Assembly (NCBI RefSeq): GCF_009870825.1
Contig: NZ_WTWY01000004.1
Span: forward strand, 248,001 to 312,000
Reading direction: 5' to 3'
Source of the DNA: Paenibacillus sp. USDA918EY
GTDB lineage: Bacteria; Bacillota; Bacilli; Paenibacillales; Paenibacillaceae
Length of the DNA: 64,000 nt
Part shown: positions 33,706-43,040 of the stretch, piece by piece
Position numbering within the stretch: the first letter of the stretch is position 1
Layout of the letters: the number at the start of each line of letters is the position of its first letter
Position numbers and translations under genes: made by a program
The notes under the pieces: model-generated
The model's database searches: none
The model's input: the letters and a program-made list of their open reading frames with translations, nothing else
Told to the model about the DNA's origin: nothing

Positions 33706-34584
33706 ATGGCACACGGGAAAAATTCAAAAGAAAAAGTTGTGTACGTAGGAGACTCCCGCGTCAAAAAAGGCGCAGGGTTTATCACTCCTCCGGATTACAC
33801 CGCGTATCCAGGCAAATCGGAAGCGTTCATCCCTAACTTTCTGTTGAAAGAATGGATGGTCGGCGTTGTCGTGCTCGTAGGATTTTTGGTGCTAACCATC
33901 GCTGAACCTGCACCATTATGGTTCCCGGCGAATCCGAGCGCTTCGATCATTCCGATGCCGGACTGGTACTTCCTGTTCCTGTATCAGTACCTGAAGATGC
34001 CTTATGCATCCGGTGATTACATCGTGCTTGGTACGATCGGCGTAACGGGCGTTGCCTTCGGTTCGCTGCTGCTCGCTCCGTTCATTGATACGGGCAAGGA
34101 GCGCCGCTTCTATCGGAGACCGATCGCTTCGTCGCTGATGATTCTTTCTTTGATTGCATGCGTGTATTTGACGAACAGTGCATGGCATCATTACAAAATG
34201 GAAATGGCTGAATCCGGCCAAGTGCCTGAAAACATTCAGCGCGAAGAAAAAGCTGCCGAGAACAAAGCCAAAGGCCTTCCGACGACAAGCGGCAACCAAC
34301 AGAAAGAAATTGCGATTGTCGATAAAGAAAACCCGGCGATGGAATCCTTCAAGAAAGCGGGCTGTATCTCTTGCCACGCTGCCGATTTGAAGGGTGCCAG
34401 CGGACCATCGCTTCGTGGTGTAGGCGACAAACATGATAAAGCGGCGATCATGAAAATTATCAAAGAAGGTTACGAAGGAAGAATGCCGGCGCAGTATGAC
34501 AATGCGATCGCGGCAGGCCTGACGGACAAAGACATAGATAATTTGGCCGATTGGCTTTCCAAACAAAAGGCCGAAGCTAAATAA
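33706..34584 (+). CDS. qcrC: Menaquinol-cytochrome c reductase, cytochrome b/c subunit
   Basis: The 292-residue protein is a fusion of a subunit IV-like membrane part (about residues 45-165, with PMPDWYFLFLYQYLK) and a C-terminal c-type cytochrome. The haem motif is CISCH near residue 224 and the likely axial methionine is in GRMPAQ near residue 264. The fusion is typical of Bacillus-type bc complexes. A linker rich in Lys, Glu and Ala joins the two domains. Confidence 0.97.
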   Translation: MAHGKNSKEKVVYVGDSRVKKGAGFITPPDYTAYPGKSEAFIPNFLLKEWMVGVVVLVGFLVLTIAEPAPLWFPANPSASIIPMPDWYFLFLYQYLKMPYASGDYIVLGTIGVTGVAFGSLLLAPFIDTGKERRFYRRPIASSLMILSLIACVYLTNSAWHHYKMEMAESGQVPENIQREEKAAENKAKGLPTTSGNQQKEIAIVDKENPAMESFKKAGCISCHAADLKGASGPSLRGVGDKHDKAAIMKIIKEGYEGRMPAQYDNAIAAGLTDKDIDNLADWLSKQKAEAK

Positions 34585-34600
34585 GCCGAATATACTTACG

Positions 34601-34634
34601 AAAAACCTGATCGTGAAAGCGGTCAGGTTTTTTT
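34601..34634 (+). terminator. Terminator after qcrC
   Basis: AAAACCTGA and TCAGGTTTT pair around a loop, ending in a T run. Confidence 0.85.
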
Positions 34635-34785
34635 AAAGGGCGGCGTATCGTTCATGAATGGCATGATTGAACATACAAAAAGGTCCTTTTATTCAGTCAT
34701 TGTATACTAAACTATTTTAGCGGAAGGGATCATTTGTAACCCCACGGCGATTACAATGATCGCATGCCGCCAGGAGGGACGGCAG

Positions 34786-35418
34786 GTGTCCATTTCGTTT
34801 TTCTGGAGCCGCGCATTTTTGACCAACCGGGTTATTTTGTGGCTCCTGTTTTGGTGCAATTTGATCGGAACGGTTTACGGATATATGTGGTACGGCGACC
34901 AAATCGAATATACGCTCGCGCACAACGCGGTCTGGCAGGTGATATTCGTCCCGGACAGCCCGACGGCAAGTCTCTTTTTTACGATCGCCGTGTTGTTTCT
35001 TTTATATCCGCCGCAGTCGGCATTTTTCAAAGGATTCAGCCGGTTGATGGAATCGCTGGCCGTCGTCACCTCCGTCAAATACGGGGTATGGGCGGTGAGC
35101 ATCATCTTTGCCGGAGCCGCGCAAGGCGACCATTTGGTATGGCAGGATTGGATGCTGGTCGCATCGCATCTGGTCATGGCGATCGAAGCTTTGCTGTTTG
35201 TGCGCTTTTTCCGCTTCGGGGCGATCATGCTGATTCCGGCTGCGGCGTGGACGTTTCTCAACGACTTCGTGGATTACACGTTTGGCGTATACCCGTGGCT
35301 TCCCGACGTGCTGCGCGACGATCTTGAAGGCGTGCAAAATTTCACGCTGGGCCTCACCCTGTTCAGCGTCCTGCTGGCCTGGCTTGTGCTCCGGTTGAGC
35401 AAACGCAATTCCGCATAG
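34786..35418 (+). CDS. ypjA: YpjA-like membrane protein (DUF1405)
   Basis: The 210-residue protein has about six hydrophobic segments and conserved-looking polar stretches such as YGDQIEYTLAHN and NDFVDYTFGVYPWLP. Position after qcrC and size agree with B. subtilis YpjA, a DUF1405 protein of unknown function. GTG 34786 is chosen because AGGAGGG lies 7 bases upstream; an in-frame ATG at 34756 has no ribosome site. Confidence 0.8.
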   Translation: MSISFFWSRAFLTNRVILWLLFWCNLIGTVYGYMWYGDQIEYTLAHNAVWQVIFVPDSPTASLFFTIAVLFLLYPPQSAFFKGFSRLMESLAVVTSVKYGVWAVSIIFAGAAQGDHLVWQDWMLVASHLVMAIEALLFVRFFRFGAIMLIPAAAWTFLNDFVDYTFGVYPWLPDVLRDDLEGVQNFTLGLTLFSVLLAWLVLRLSKRNSA

Positions 35419-35421
35419 CTT

Positions 35422-35451
35422 GTTCTATGTCCATCCCTTCTGCCATACATT
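35422..35451 (+). promoter_or_regulatory. Possible sigma-E-type promoter for ypjB
   Basis: CATACATT at 35444-35451 fits the sigma-E -10 consensus, and GTTCTATG lies 14 bases upstream as a partial -35 match (5 of 8). The start site would fall just before the AGGAGGG ribosome site of ypjB. Confidence 0.35.
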
Positions 35452-35471
35452 TACGGTAGGAGGGATGTCCT

Positions 35472-36344
35472 ATGTTGCGGAGTTTACCGTTCAATCGCAA
35501 ATATCGATGGTTTATCATATGGCTCGCAGCCTTGATCCTGTCCATGCAGGCTGCGGCCCCGCAGGCTTTTGCGGCCGACCGTCTAATGACCGAAAGGCCT
35601 GAAGATGCCGCCAAGCAGGCGGCAGCGTTAAGCCGGAAGGCGGATGAGCTTTACCAGCACGTCCTTGCGGGCGACATCAATCAGACGAAGGCCAAGCTGC
35701 AGGAGATCAACGTCATTTTCGAATCCTCCCCATTGCAAAAGCTGACCACCGTCGAAGGCATGCACGCCCTGTCGGAGAGCATCATCGAAATGAAGGAAGC
35801 TATTGCGCGGGTGCAGATCGATAAGGATCAATGGTTTACCGCGTCCGCCAAACTAAGGATGGCAGCCGACAGTTTAAACAATCCCAAACAGCCGATTTGG
35901 CTTCAATATTACAAGCTGATCCGCGAGGAACTCAACCTGATGAGGGCAGGGCTCGATCAAGGAGACATGCTGGGCGTGAAAAAAGCGTATGACCGCCTTC
36001 AGGAGCATTATGAAGTCATTCGTCCGGCGGTTATCATCCAACGAACCCCTTCGGACGTGACGATGGCGGATTCCTGGATGTCTTACATGGGAGGACTGGT
36101 GAATGCGGTGACGCCCAAACCGGCCGAGGTCGAAAGCATGATCGGGCAGGGCGAAGAAATGTTTAACGGGTTATTCGGCAAGAAAAAGGATTATCCGGCG
36201 CTGGCGCCGCTTGAACAGGTCGACGGGTCATGGCCGTGGCTGTTTTGGGGAGGGGCTTTTATCGCCGTCATCCTTGCTTATACCGCTTACCGAAAATATA
36301 GAGGCGAAAAAAACAGCTTTAAAAAAGTGACGCCAAGGACGTAA
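35472..36344 (+). CDS. ypjB: Sporulation protein YpjB
   Basis: The 290-residue protein has a signal peptide (basic start, hydrophobic residues about 14-32, AFAA cleavage region). A helical extracytoplasmic domain occupies about 40-250 and a C-terminal membrane segment about 255-275 is followed by a basic tail. This is the architecture of YpjB, annotated as a sporulation protein of unknown mechanism. TAGGAGGG precedes ATG 35472. Confidence 0.85.
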   Translation: MLRSLPFNRKYRWFIIWLAALILSMQAAAPQAFAADRLMTERPEDAAKQAAALSRKADELYQHVLAGDINQTKAKLQEINVIFESSPLQKLTTVEGMHALSESIIEMKEAIARVQIDKDQWFTASAKLRMAADSLNNPKQPIWLQYYKLIREELNLMRAGLDQGDMLGVKKAYDRLQEHYEVIRPAVIIQRTPSDVTMADSWMSYMGGLVNAVTPKPAEVESMIGQGEEMFNGLFGKKKDYPALAPLEQVDGSWPWLFWGGAFIAVILAYTAYRKYRGEKNSFKKVTPRT

Positions 36345-36350
36345 CGCTCA

Positions 36351-36390
36351 AAAAGCTCCCTGAACGAAAGGTTCGGAGGAGCTTTTTTTG
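36351..36390. terminator. Bidirectional terminator between ypjB and ypjC
   Basis: AAAAGCTCC and GGAGCTTTT form the stem, with an inner TGAAC/GTTCG pair. The A run before and the T run after serve both the + strand ypjB and the - strand ypjC transcripts. Confidence 0.8.
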
Positions 36391-36480
36391 GCGTACGCAA
36401 CGTTTTATGCCCGAGTTTTTGCCCAAAACATTTTTGAATGGAGTTCCCACGAGTGAAAAAGGGGAAGCCATCAGGCGCCA

Positions 36481-37350
36481 TCAGGTTTCCTTGAACCCTT
36501 CCCCCAGCACGTCATGAACGTCGTTGATGATGACAAACGCCCGGGGATCGATCGATTTGACGATCTCGTTCAATCTCCGGATTTCATGTCTGGCGACGAC
36601 GCAATACGCCATATGCTTGGCTTGTTTGGAATACGCGCCGATGGCCGGAATCAGCGTGACGCCGCGGTCCATTTCGGCCGTGATTTTGTCGGCGATCGCC
36701 GGGGCGTGGTCGCTGATGATCGTAAACGCTTTGGCCGCATAAGCGCCTTCCTGGATAAAATCGATGACCTTGGACGAGATGAACACGGCGACAAGCGTGT
36801 ATAGAATTCTTTCTCTCGGGATAAAAAATAGGGAAGCGCCGATAATGACGATGTCGATGCCCAAAATGATCTGGCCCATGCTCCAGCCGAATTTGCGGTT
36901 GCAGATCCGAGCCACGATATCCGAGCCGCCTGTCGTCCCGCCGAACCGGAACACGATTCCGAGCCCCGCCCCAAGCGTGACGCCGGCATAAAGGGAGGCG
37001 AGAATATAATCGTGTTCGGTTTTGAAAGGGGTGATCCAGCCCCGGTTGATCCCTTTTTCGAACAGCCACAAAAAGAACGTCAGCGCGCCGATGCCGACGC
37101 CGGTGTAAATCATTTGCCTGCCGCCGAGGATTTTGAGTCCAAGCAAGAAAAGTGGAATGTTCAAAATGAGCGTCGAAAGCGCGGGCGGTATGGCGAACGC
37201 GTAGTTGAGCAGGACGGTGACGCCGGTGACCCCGCCTTCCATAAGCTGGTTGGGAATGATGAAATACAAAAGTCCGAACGCGTAAACCGCGGCCCCGAGA
37301 ATGATCGGCAAAACCGTTTTCAAAGGTGAAATCCATTTTGATAACGTCAT
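36481..37350 (-). CDS. ypjC: YitT-family membrane protein, YpjC-like
   Basis: The 289-residue protein has five or six membrane segments in its first 200 residues, including GLLYFIIPNQLMEGGVTGV and FRFGGTTGGSDI typical of the YitT/DUF161 family. A soluble C-terminal DUF2179-like domain spans about 205-289. The function is unknown. The start at 37350 has GAGGGG a few bases upstream; a longer form from 37404 is possible. It is the only sizeable gene on the - strand. TATACT near 37409 on that strand may be its -10 box. Confidence 0.85.
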   Translation of the reverse strand: MTLSKWISPLKTVLPIILGAAVYAFGLLYFIIPNQLMEGGVTGVTVLLNYAFAIPPALSTLILNIPLFLLGLKILGGRQMIYTGVGIGALTFFLWLFEKGINRGWITPFKTEHDYILASLYAGVTLGAGLGIVFRFGGTTGGSDIVARICNRKFGWSMGQIILGIDIVIIGASLFFIPRERILYTLVAVFISSKVIDFIQEGAYAAKAFTIISDHAPAIADKITAEMDRGVTLIPAIGAYSKQAKHMAYCVVARHEIRRLNEIVKSIDPRAFVIINDVHDVLGEGFKET

Positions 37351-37536
37351 GAAACCCCTCGCATTAACCAGAAGTAGGAAGAACAAGCTCTTCGCTCCAA
37401 TCATAGTATACCTTTTTCGGGGGGATTTAAAAAAGATTTGTGTTCATTTCGCCTTTGCGATAACATATGGAGTAAACTGATACCTTGTCTTAACGGGGTA
37501 GAACATGCAGATTTAAAGGGGGATGGTCCATCCGAG

Positions 37537-37866
37537 ATGGAAAAGACACTAGCTGAAATGCAGAGGGAAGTCGACCGGTATATCTCCCAGTTCAAAGAAG
37601 GATATTTCAGTCCTTTGTCCATGCTGGCGCGGATGTCGGAAGAGGTCGGCGAGCTGGCTCGCGAGGTCAATCATTCCTTCGGAGAAAAACCGAAAAAAGC
37701 CACGGAGGAAGAAAACTCGATCGAGCTTGAACTCGGCGATATTTTGTTCATTACGATCTGTTTCGCGAATTCCCTCGGGATCGACCTGACGGAGGCGCAT
37801 GACAAGGTCATGCATAAATTCAACACGCGTGACGCCGACCGGTGGACGAAAAAGGACACCGAATAA
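37537..37866 (+). CDS. ypjD: MazG-like nucleotide pyrophosphohydrolase, YpjD
   Basis: The 109-residue protein is a single MazG domain with the metal-binding pattern EEVGELAREVN near residue 37 and ELGDILF near residue 67. Such enzymes hydrolyse nucleoside triphosphates to monophosphate and pyrophosphate, removing damaged nucleotides. The ATG at 37537 is the only start in frame; its AAAGGGGG site lies 14 bases upstream, rather far. It precedes dapB as in B. subtilis, with a TPR gene in between. Confidence 0.88.
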   Translation: MEKTLAEMQREVDRYISQFKEGYFSPLSMLARMSEEVGELAREVNHSFGEKPKKATEEENSIELELGDILFITICFANSLGIDLTEAHDKVMHKFNTRDADRWTKKDTE

Positions 37867-37921
37867 GCCCGTCATACATATGCTGTACAATAGCCCGTAA
37901 TGACAGGGGGAGTACGGCAGG

Positions 37922-38458
37922 ATGAAATCCGAACAATTTGTTCAAAAGGCATACCGCTGCATTTTGCAAAATGATTTCGAAGGGGCGCTTCAGTGGTTTG
38001 AAGCGGCTGCCGCGGAGGATCCGGGTTCCGCTGAAATCCGTTACCGCTGCTCCGTGACCTATGCGAGAAGCGGAAGGCTCGAAAAAGCGCTCGAGCATGC
38101 GCATAAGGCCTGCGAGCTGGACCCGGACAAATCGGAATATGCCCTGAATCTGCATCATCTGCAATCGATGCGGCTGGTGCAGGACGCAAAAAAGGTGCTC
38201 GATTCCGGGGATATGGCGCCTGCCAGCGAGCTGTACCGAACCGTTTCCGGCCTGAAGGAAGCCGTACGGCTTGACCCGCTGTACGGAGAGGCTTACATTT
38301 GGCTTGCCGTCGCATACACCCAGCTCAACGAGCACGCGCTGGCGATTGCATCATTAAAAGAAGCTATCGCCCTTCAGCCGCAGGATAACGGACTGCATGA
38401 CATGCTGGATCAGCTCAAAAACCGGTTGAGCGCCTATTTGCATGATTCAACTACGTAG
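37922..38458 (+). CDS. Tetratricopeptide-repeat protein
   Basis: The 178-residue protein contains at least three TPR-like units: residues about 2-35 (AYRCILQNDFEGALQWFEAA), 37-70 (AEIRYRCSVTYARSGRLEKAL) and 122-155 (YGEAYIWLAVAYTQLNEHAL). It is probably a scaffold or adaptor for protein contacts. AGGGGGAG precedes ATG 37922. There is no equivalent between ypjD and dapB in B. subtilis. Partner unknown. Confidence 0.8.
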   Translation: MKSEQFVQKAYRCILQNDFEGALQWFEAAAAEDPGSAEIRYRCSVTYARSGRLEKALEHAHKACELDPDKSEYALNLHHLQSMRLVQDAKKVLDSGDMAPASELYRTVSGLKEAVRLDPLYGEAYIWLAVAYTQLNEHALAIASLKEAIALQPQDNGLHDMLDQLKNRLSAYLHDSTT

Positions 38459-38483
38459 CGAAGAAAAGCGGGGGGAAAAGCTG

Positions 38484-39287
38484 ATGTCAAATCAAATCAA
38501 AGTTGCGGTGGCCGGTGCGGCCGGAAGAATGGGGAAAGAGGTTGTCAAGCTGGTTCTCGAGGATCCGGATTTGCAGCTGGCCGCTGCGGTGAACCGGTCC
38601 CATGAAGGAACGGATGCGGGAACGCTCGTCGGTCTGCCGGCATGCGGCGTCAAGGTGACAAGCGATCTGGAGCTTGCTTTGGTCGAAACGAAGCCGGACG
38701 TGCTCGTCGATTTCACGACGCCGCAATTCGCTTATGCCAACACCGCGCTTGCGGTTGCCCACGGCGTCCGTCCCGTCATCGGGACCACCGGGTTTACCCC
38801 GGAACAAATCGAAGAGTTGGACAAGCAGTGCCAAAGCAAAGGCATCGGCGGCTTGATCGCTCCGAACTTTTCGATCGGCGCCATTTTGATGATGAAATTC
38901 GCGGCACAAGCCGCCAAGTATTTTCCTCATCTGGAGATCATCGAATACCATGGGGACCAGAAGCTGGACGCTCCTTCCGGCACCGCGGTCAAAACCGCCG
39001 AGCTGATCGCCCAGAACCGCGAAGAAATTCGCCAGGGCAATCCGAAGGAAGAAGAGACGATTGAAGGCGCGCGCGGCGGCTATTACAACGGCTTCCGCAT
39101 TCACAGCGTCCGTCTGCCGGGCGTTTTCGCCCAGCAGGAAGTCATCTTCGGCGGATTCGGGCAGACGCTAAAAATACGCCACGATTCCTATGAACGGGCA
39201 GGATATATGCCGGGTGTCAAAATGGCGATCGAAAAGGTTATGGGTTACACCGGCATGGTTTACGGATTCGATCATTTTATAGAGTAG
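38484..39287 (+). CDS. dapB: 4-hydroxy-tetrahydrodipicolinate reductase
   Basis: The 267-residue enzyme makes tetrahydrodipicolinate for lysine, peptidoglycan and spore dipicolinate. It has the dinucleotide loop VAGAAGRMGKEV at residues 8-19, the DFTTP block near residue 75 and the family signature EYHGDQKLDAPSGTA near residue 155 with its catalytic His and Lys. The length equals that of B. subtilis DapB. AAGCGGGGGG precedes ATG 38484. Confidence 0.97.
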   Translation: MSNQIKVAVAGAAGRMGKEVVKLVLEDPDLQLAAAVNRSHEGTDAGTLVGLPACGVKVTSDLELALVETKPDVLVDFTTPQFAYANTALAVAHGVRPVIGTTGFTPEQIEELDKQCQSKGIGGLIAPNFSIGAILMMKFAAQAAKYFPHLEIIEYHGDQKLDAPSGTAVKTAELIAQNREEIRQGNPKEEETIEGARGGYYNGFRIHSVRLPGVFAQQEVIFGGFGQTLKIRHDSYERAGYMPGVKMAIEKVMGYTGMVYGFDHFIE

Positions 39288-39308
39288 CTTCCGAAGGAGT
39301 GGGACAGG

Positions 39309-39728
39309 ATGAAAATCGCGTTTATCGCACACGACCGCAAAAAAGACGAAATGGTCAATTTTGTCACGGCATACGAAAATGTGTTTGAAGGCCATGAACT
39401 GTATTCGACCGGAACGACCGGCAAACGGATCATGGAAAACACGAGCTTGAAAATTCACCGCTTCATGTCCGGCCCGCTGGGCGGCGATCAGCAAATCGGG
39501 GCGCTTGTTGCCCAAAACGAGATGGACCTGATCATCTTCCTGCGCGACCCGCTGATGGCTCAGCCGCATGAACCGGATATCAACGCGCTGCTGCGGCTTT
39601 GCGACGTACAGGGGATTCCGCTCGGAACGAATATCGCAACCGCGGAAATTTTGGTGAAAGCATTGGACCGCGGCGATTTCGCATGGCGCGAGCTCGTACA
39701 TAAATACAAGCCTGGTGTTGAGGAATGA
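39309..39728 (+). CDS. mgsA: Methylglyoxal synthase
   Basis: The 139-residue enzyme converts dihydroxyacetone phosphate to methylglyoxal. It starts [14 protein letters not shown], has STGTTGKRI near residue 36 for phosphate binding and the catalytic block [15 protein letters not shown] near residue 54. The aspartate in IIFLRDPL completes the family pattern. Its end overlaps bshB1 in ATGA. Bacillithiol, made by the next genes, detoxifies methylglyoxal, so the coupling is sensible. Confidence 0.96.
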   Translation: MKIAFIAHDRKKDEMVNFVTAYENVFEGHELYSTGTTGKRIMENTSLKIHRFMSGPLGGDQQIGALVAQNEMDLIIFLRDPLMAQPHEPDINALLRLCDVQGIPLGTNIATAEILVKALDRGDFAWRELVHKYKPGVEE

Positions 39729-40426
39729 GCGAAAGGCTGGATATTTTGGTGTTCGGCGCGCATGCGGATGACGCTGAAATCGGCATGGGCGGCACCATTA
39801 TCAAGCATGTGGACGCAGGTTACCGCGTTGGCATTTGCGATCTGACCTATGCCGAGATGTCTTCGAACGGCACGGTGGAACGGCGGCGGCAGGAAGCCGA
39901 AGCGGCGGCCGGGGTACTCGGGCTCGCGATGCGAAGCAACCTTGGTCTGCCCGACCGGGGATTGTTTATCACCCCTGGGCATGTACAGCGGATCACCGAA
40001 GAAATTCGGCGTTACGCTCCCCGCATCGTGTTCGCTCCTTATTGGGAGGATCGGCATCCGGATCATGTCGCGTGCAGCAAGCTGGTGGAAGAAGCCGTGT
40101 TCAACGCCAAGCTCCGCCGGTACATGCCGGACATGCCTGCCGTGCTTGTGGAACAGCTTTATTTTTACTTCATTAATGATATGGGACGGGCGGATGTCAT
40201 GGTCGACATTACCGCCGAGCAGGCGAGAAAGGAACAAGCGCTTCTCTGCTACCGCTCCCAGTTTGAGAGCGCCCTCGGCGAAGAGGATGCCGTTTCGACT
40301 CCGCTCAATCAAGGGTATATCGAACGCGTCCGTTCCCGGGACAAGCTGACGGGACAGCGCCGGCTGATTCCGTATGCGGAAGGTTTCGCGGCGCGTTCGC
40401 CGTTTCTCGTGGACAAATTCATGTAG
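39725..40426 (+). CDS. bshB1: Bacillithiol synthesis deacetylase BshB1
   Basis: The 233-residue zinc deacetylase removes acetate from N-acetylglucosaminyl-malate in bacillithiol synthesis. The zinc motif [12 protein letters not shown] is near residue 12 and the third ligand lies in RHPDH near residue 111. Length and the pairing with bshA 150 bases downstream identify this branch of the LmbE-like family. It overlaps mgsA by 4 bases. Confidence 0.95.
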   Translation: MSERLDILVFGAHADDAEIGMGGTIIKHVDAGYRVGICDLTYAEMSSNGTVERRRQEAEAAAGVLGLAMRSNLGLPDRGLFITPGHVQRITEEIRRYAPRIVFAPYWEDRHPDHVACSKLVEEAVFNAKLRRYMPDMPAVLVEQLYFYFINDMGRADVMVDITAEQARKEQALLCYRSQFESALGEEDAVSTPLNQGYIERVRSRDKLTGQRRLIPYAEGFAARSPFLVDKFM

Positions 40427-40440
40427 AGATCCTTTCAACA

Positions 40441-40485
40441 AGTCAGGACTGATCTTCGGCAGCTGCGCGAGGGTCAGTTCTGACT
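40441..40485 (+). other. 14-bp stem-loop between bshB1 and bshA
   Basis: AGTCAGGACTGATC (40441-40454) pairs throughout with GGTCAGTTCTGACT (40472-40485), with three GT pairs. No T run follows. It may terminate weakly, stabilise the upstream RNA or be part of a bshA leader. Confidence 0.5.
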
Positions 40486-40577
40486 GTCTTCTGTGGAGAT
40501 ACGCCGATAGACGATATTCTTTCGCTTTCAGGACAAAAAATCTTAAACACATCTTTTCGTAAGGGAGGCAGGAAGAA

Positions 40578-41741
40578 TTGAGCCAACCATTAAAAATAGG
40601 AATCACGTGTTACCCTTCCCTTGGCGGTTCCGGCGTCGTGGCGACCGAACTTGGGAAGCTTTTGGCCGAAAAAGGGCATCAGGTCCATTTTATCGCGAAC
40701 AGCATTCCGTTCCGCCTCGGCGGAACGTTTCATAAAAACATCTTTTATCACGAGGTGGAAGTGAGCGACTATTACGTGTTCCGCTATCCGCCGTACGAAA
40801 TGTCGCTGGCGACGAAAATGGCGCAGGTTGCCAAAATGCAGCAGCTTGACGTTTTGCATGTCCATTATGCCGTGCCGCATGCGGTCTGCGCCTTTCTTGC
40901 CAAACAGATGGTGGGAGACCAGCTGAAGGTCGTGACGACGCTTCACGGCACCGACATTACCGTGTTGGCGCAGGACGAGTCGTTAAAAGACCTGATCCGG
41001 CTGGCCATCAACGAAAGCGATGCGGTGACGGCCGTTTCCCAGGACTTGATTCAGGAGACGCGGGAAGTGCTCGACATCAGCCGCGACATCGATTTGACGT
41101 ACAATTTCGTGGACAAACGGATTTATTATCCGCGTGACATCTCCTCGCTGCGGGGGGATTACGCCGAGCCGCATGAAAAAATATTGATGCATATTTCCAA
41201 TTTCCGGCCCGTCAAGCGGGTGGGGGATGTTGTCGACATTTTCGCGAGGGTTCACGAAAAGATTCCTTCCAAGCTGCTGCTCGTCGGAGAAGGGCCTGAG
41301 CTGCCGAAAGTGCAGTGCAAAATCCAAGAGCTCGGCCTTCAGGAAAAAGTGCTTTTCCTTGGAAAGCAGGACGACATCGCGCAGGTGATTTCGCTGGCGG
41401 ATGTGCTGCTGCTTCCGTCGGAAAAAGAAAGCTTCGGCTTGGTTGCGCTGGAGGCGATGGCTTGCGGCGTGCCGACGGTCGGCTCGATTGCCGGCGGCAT
41501 CCCGGAGCTTGTCGTTCACGGCGAAACGGGATTTTTGGCTCCGATCGGGGAGACGAAACGGATGGCGGATTACGCGATACAGCTTCTGTCCAATGAAACG
41601 TTGGCTTCCACGTTCCGGGAGGCCTGCTTGAAAAGAGCATGCGAGAAATTTTGCGACGGGCTGATCACGAAGCAATATGAGCAAATTTATTACCGCGTCC
41701 TTGGACGAGGGGTTCCGGAGCTGGATTCGGTCTGCGGCTGA
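40578..41741 (+). CDS. bshA: L-malate N-acetylglucosaminyltransferase BshA
   Basis: The 387-residue GT4 glycosyltransferase makes GlcNAc-malate, the first step to bacillithiol. It has ITCYPSLGGSGVVATELG near residue 9, HGTDITVLAQD near residue 123 and the donor-site glutamates in SEKESFGLVALEAMACG near residue 283. TTG 40578 is the start, set by GGGAGGCAGGAAG just upstream. The bshA-cca-birA order is the same as in B. subtilis. Confidence 0.95.
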   Translation: MSQPLKIGITCYPSLGGSGVVATELGKLLAEKGHQVHFIANSIPFRLGGTFHKNIFYHEVEVSDYYVFRYPPYEMSLATKMAQVAKMQQLDVLHVHYAVPHAVCAFLAKQMVGDQLKVVTTLHGTDITVLAQDESLKDLIRLAINESDAVTAVSQDLIQETREVLDISRDIDLTYNFVDKRIYYPRDISSLRGDYAEPHEKILMHISNFRPVKRVGDVVDIFARVHEKIPSKLLLVGEGPELPKVQCKIQELGLQEKVLFLGKQDDIAQVISLADVLLLPSEKESFGLVALEAMACGVPTVGSIAGGIPELVVHGETGFLAPIGETKRMADYAIQLLSNETLASTFREACLKRACEKFCDGLITKQYEQIYYRVLGRGVPELDSVCG

Positions 41742-41771
41742 CCCGGGTTCGGGGTTACGCTAGGAGGAATG

Positions 41772-43040
41772 ATGTTGGTGCGATGGAAACAAGCCGACGC
41801 CGCCATGGCGCGGCAGGGCGAAGAAGTGGTCTCAAGGCTGCTTGAGCACGGGTATGAGGCCTATTGGGTCGGCGGCTGCGTCAGGGACGAGCTGATGGGC
41901 AGACCGGTCGACGATATGGACATCACCACCTCCGCATTGCCGGAAGAGGTCCAGACGGTGTTCGAACGGACCGTACCGACAGGGATCCAGCATGGCACCG
42001 TCACGGTGCTTAGCGGGAATTACGCGTTCGAAGTAACCACATACCGCGTCGAAGGAGCTTACGAGAAGCATCGAAGGCCTGCCGAGGTGGCTTTTGTTCG
42101 CGATTTGAAGGAAGATTTAAAGCGGCGGGATTTTACGATCAATGCGATCGCCAGAGACTTGGACGGAAACGTCGTAGACCCTTTTCACGGAAAAGAGGAC
42201 CTGAACCGCCGCGTCATCCGCTGCGTCGGAGATGCAAAAACGCGCTTTCAAGAAGATGCGCTGCGGATGGTTCGCTGCATCCGGTTCGCTTCGGTGTTCG
42301 GATTCGGCATTGCGTACCGGACATGGAGAGGACTTTTTGAGGAACGGGAAAACATCCGCCATGTGGCGATGGAGCGGTTCCGGGTGGAGCTGGAAAAGAT
42401 GATGGCAGGCAGCAAGCCGTCGAGAGGACTTGGCCTGCTGTATCGCAGCAAGCTGCCGGCTTACGCCAAAGCTCCTTTTCCGCATGCATCCGAACCGGGA
42501 TGGATCGGCCTGATCGATGAAATTCCGCCGGGACGGGTCACGGTCCGTTGGGCGTTTCTTCTTTTGGCCTGCGGGTTATCGGCGGACGAAGCGAATGCTC
42601 ACCTCCGGGACTGGACCTTCCCCAATGCGATGAGGGAGCAAATTGTCGGCATTTTAAACGTCGGGGAAGCTGTAAAAGCGATCGGCGATACCTTGGAGCT
42701 CCGGTTGGGGTGGATCCGGATCGTGCTTCGGTTCGGGCGGGAAAGCTCCGAGGCGTGGCTGCAGCTGGCGGATACGCTGAGCTCCGGAGGGGCCGCAAAC
42801 GATTACCCGATCGGCGTCATCCAAAACGGGCGGACGTGGACGGAGGAAATGGCCGTGTACCGGATGTCCGAGCTGGCGGTAACGGGCAAGGATCTGCTGG
42901 CCGCGTCGGGACGCAAGGGCGGGCCGTGGATGGGCGAAATCTTGAACGACTTGCTGTTGCGGGTCGCCTCGCGGGCGCTCCCAAACGATAAAAACCGATT
43001 AATCGAAGAAGCGAAACAGGTGATATCAACCGATGAGTGA
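41772..43040 (+). CDS. cca: CCA tRNA nucleotidyltransferase
   Basis: The product of about 422 residues adds or repairs the CCA end of tRNAs. It has the nucleotidyltransferase core YWVGGCVRDELMGRPVDDMDI near residue 33, the RRDFTINAIARD block near residue 117 and RFQEDALRMVRCIRFASVFGF near residue 157. AGGAGG at 41762-41767 is very close to ATG 41769 and ATG 41772; TTG 41775 or GTG 41778 have better spacing, so the first residues are uncertain. It overlaps birA by 8 bases. Confidence 0.95.
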   Translation: MLVRWKQADAAMARQGEEVVSRLLEHGYEAYWVGGCVRDELMGRPVDDMDITTSALPEEVQTVFERTVPTGIQHGTVTVLSGNYAFEVTTYRVEGAYEKHRRPAEVAFVRDLKEDLKRRDFTINAIARDLDGNVVDPFHGKEDLNRRVIRCVGDAKTRFQEDALRMVRCIRFASVFGFGIAYRTWRGLFEERENIRHVAMERFRVELEKMMAGSKPSRGLGLLYRSKLPAYAKAPFPHASEPGWIGLIDEIPPGRVTVRWAFLLLACGLSADEANAHLRDWTFPNAMREQIVGILNVGEAVKAIGDTLELRLGWIRIVLRFGRESSEAWLQLADTLSSGGAANDYPIGVIQNGRTWTEEMAVYRMSELAVTGKDLLAASGRKGGPWMGEILNDLLLRVASRALPNDKNRLIEEAKQVISTDE

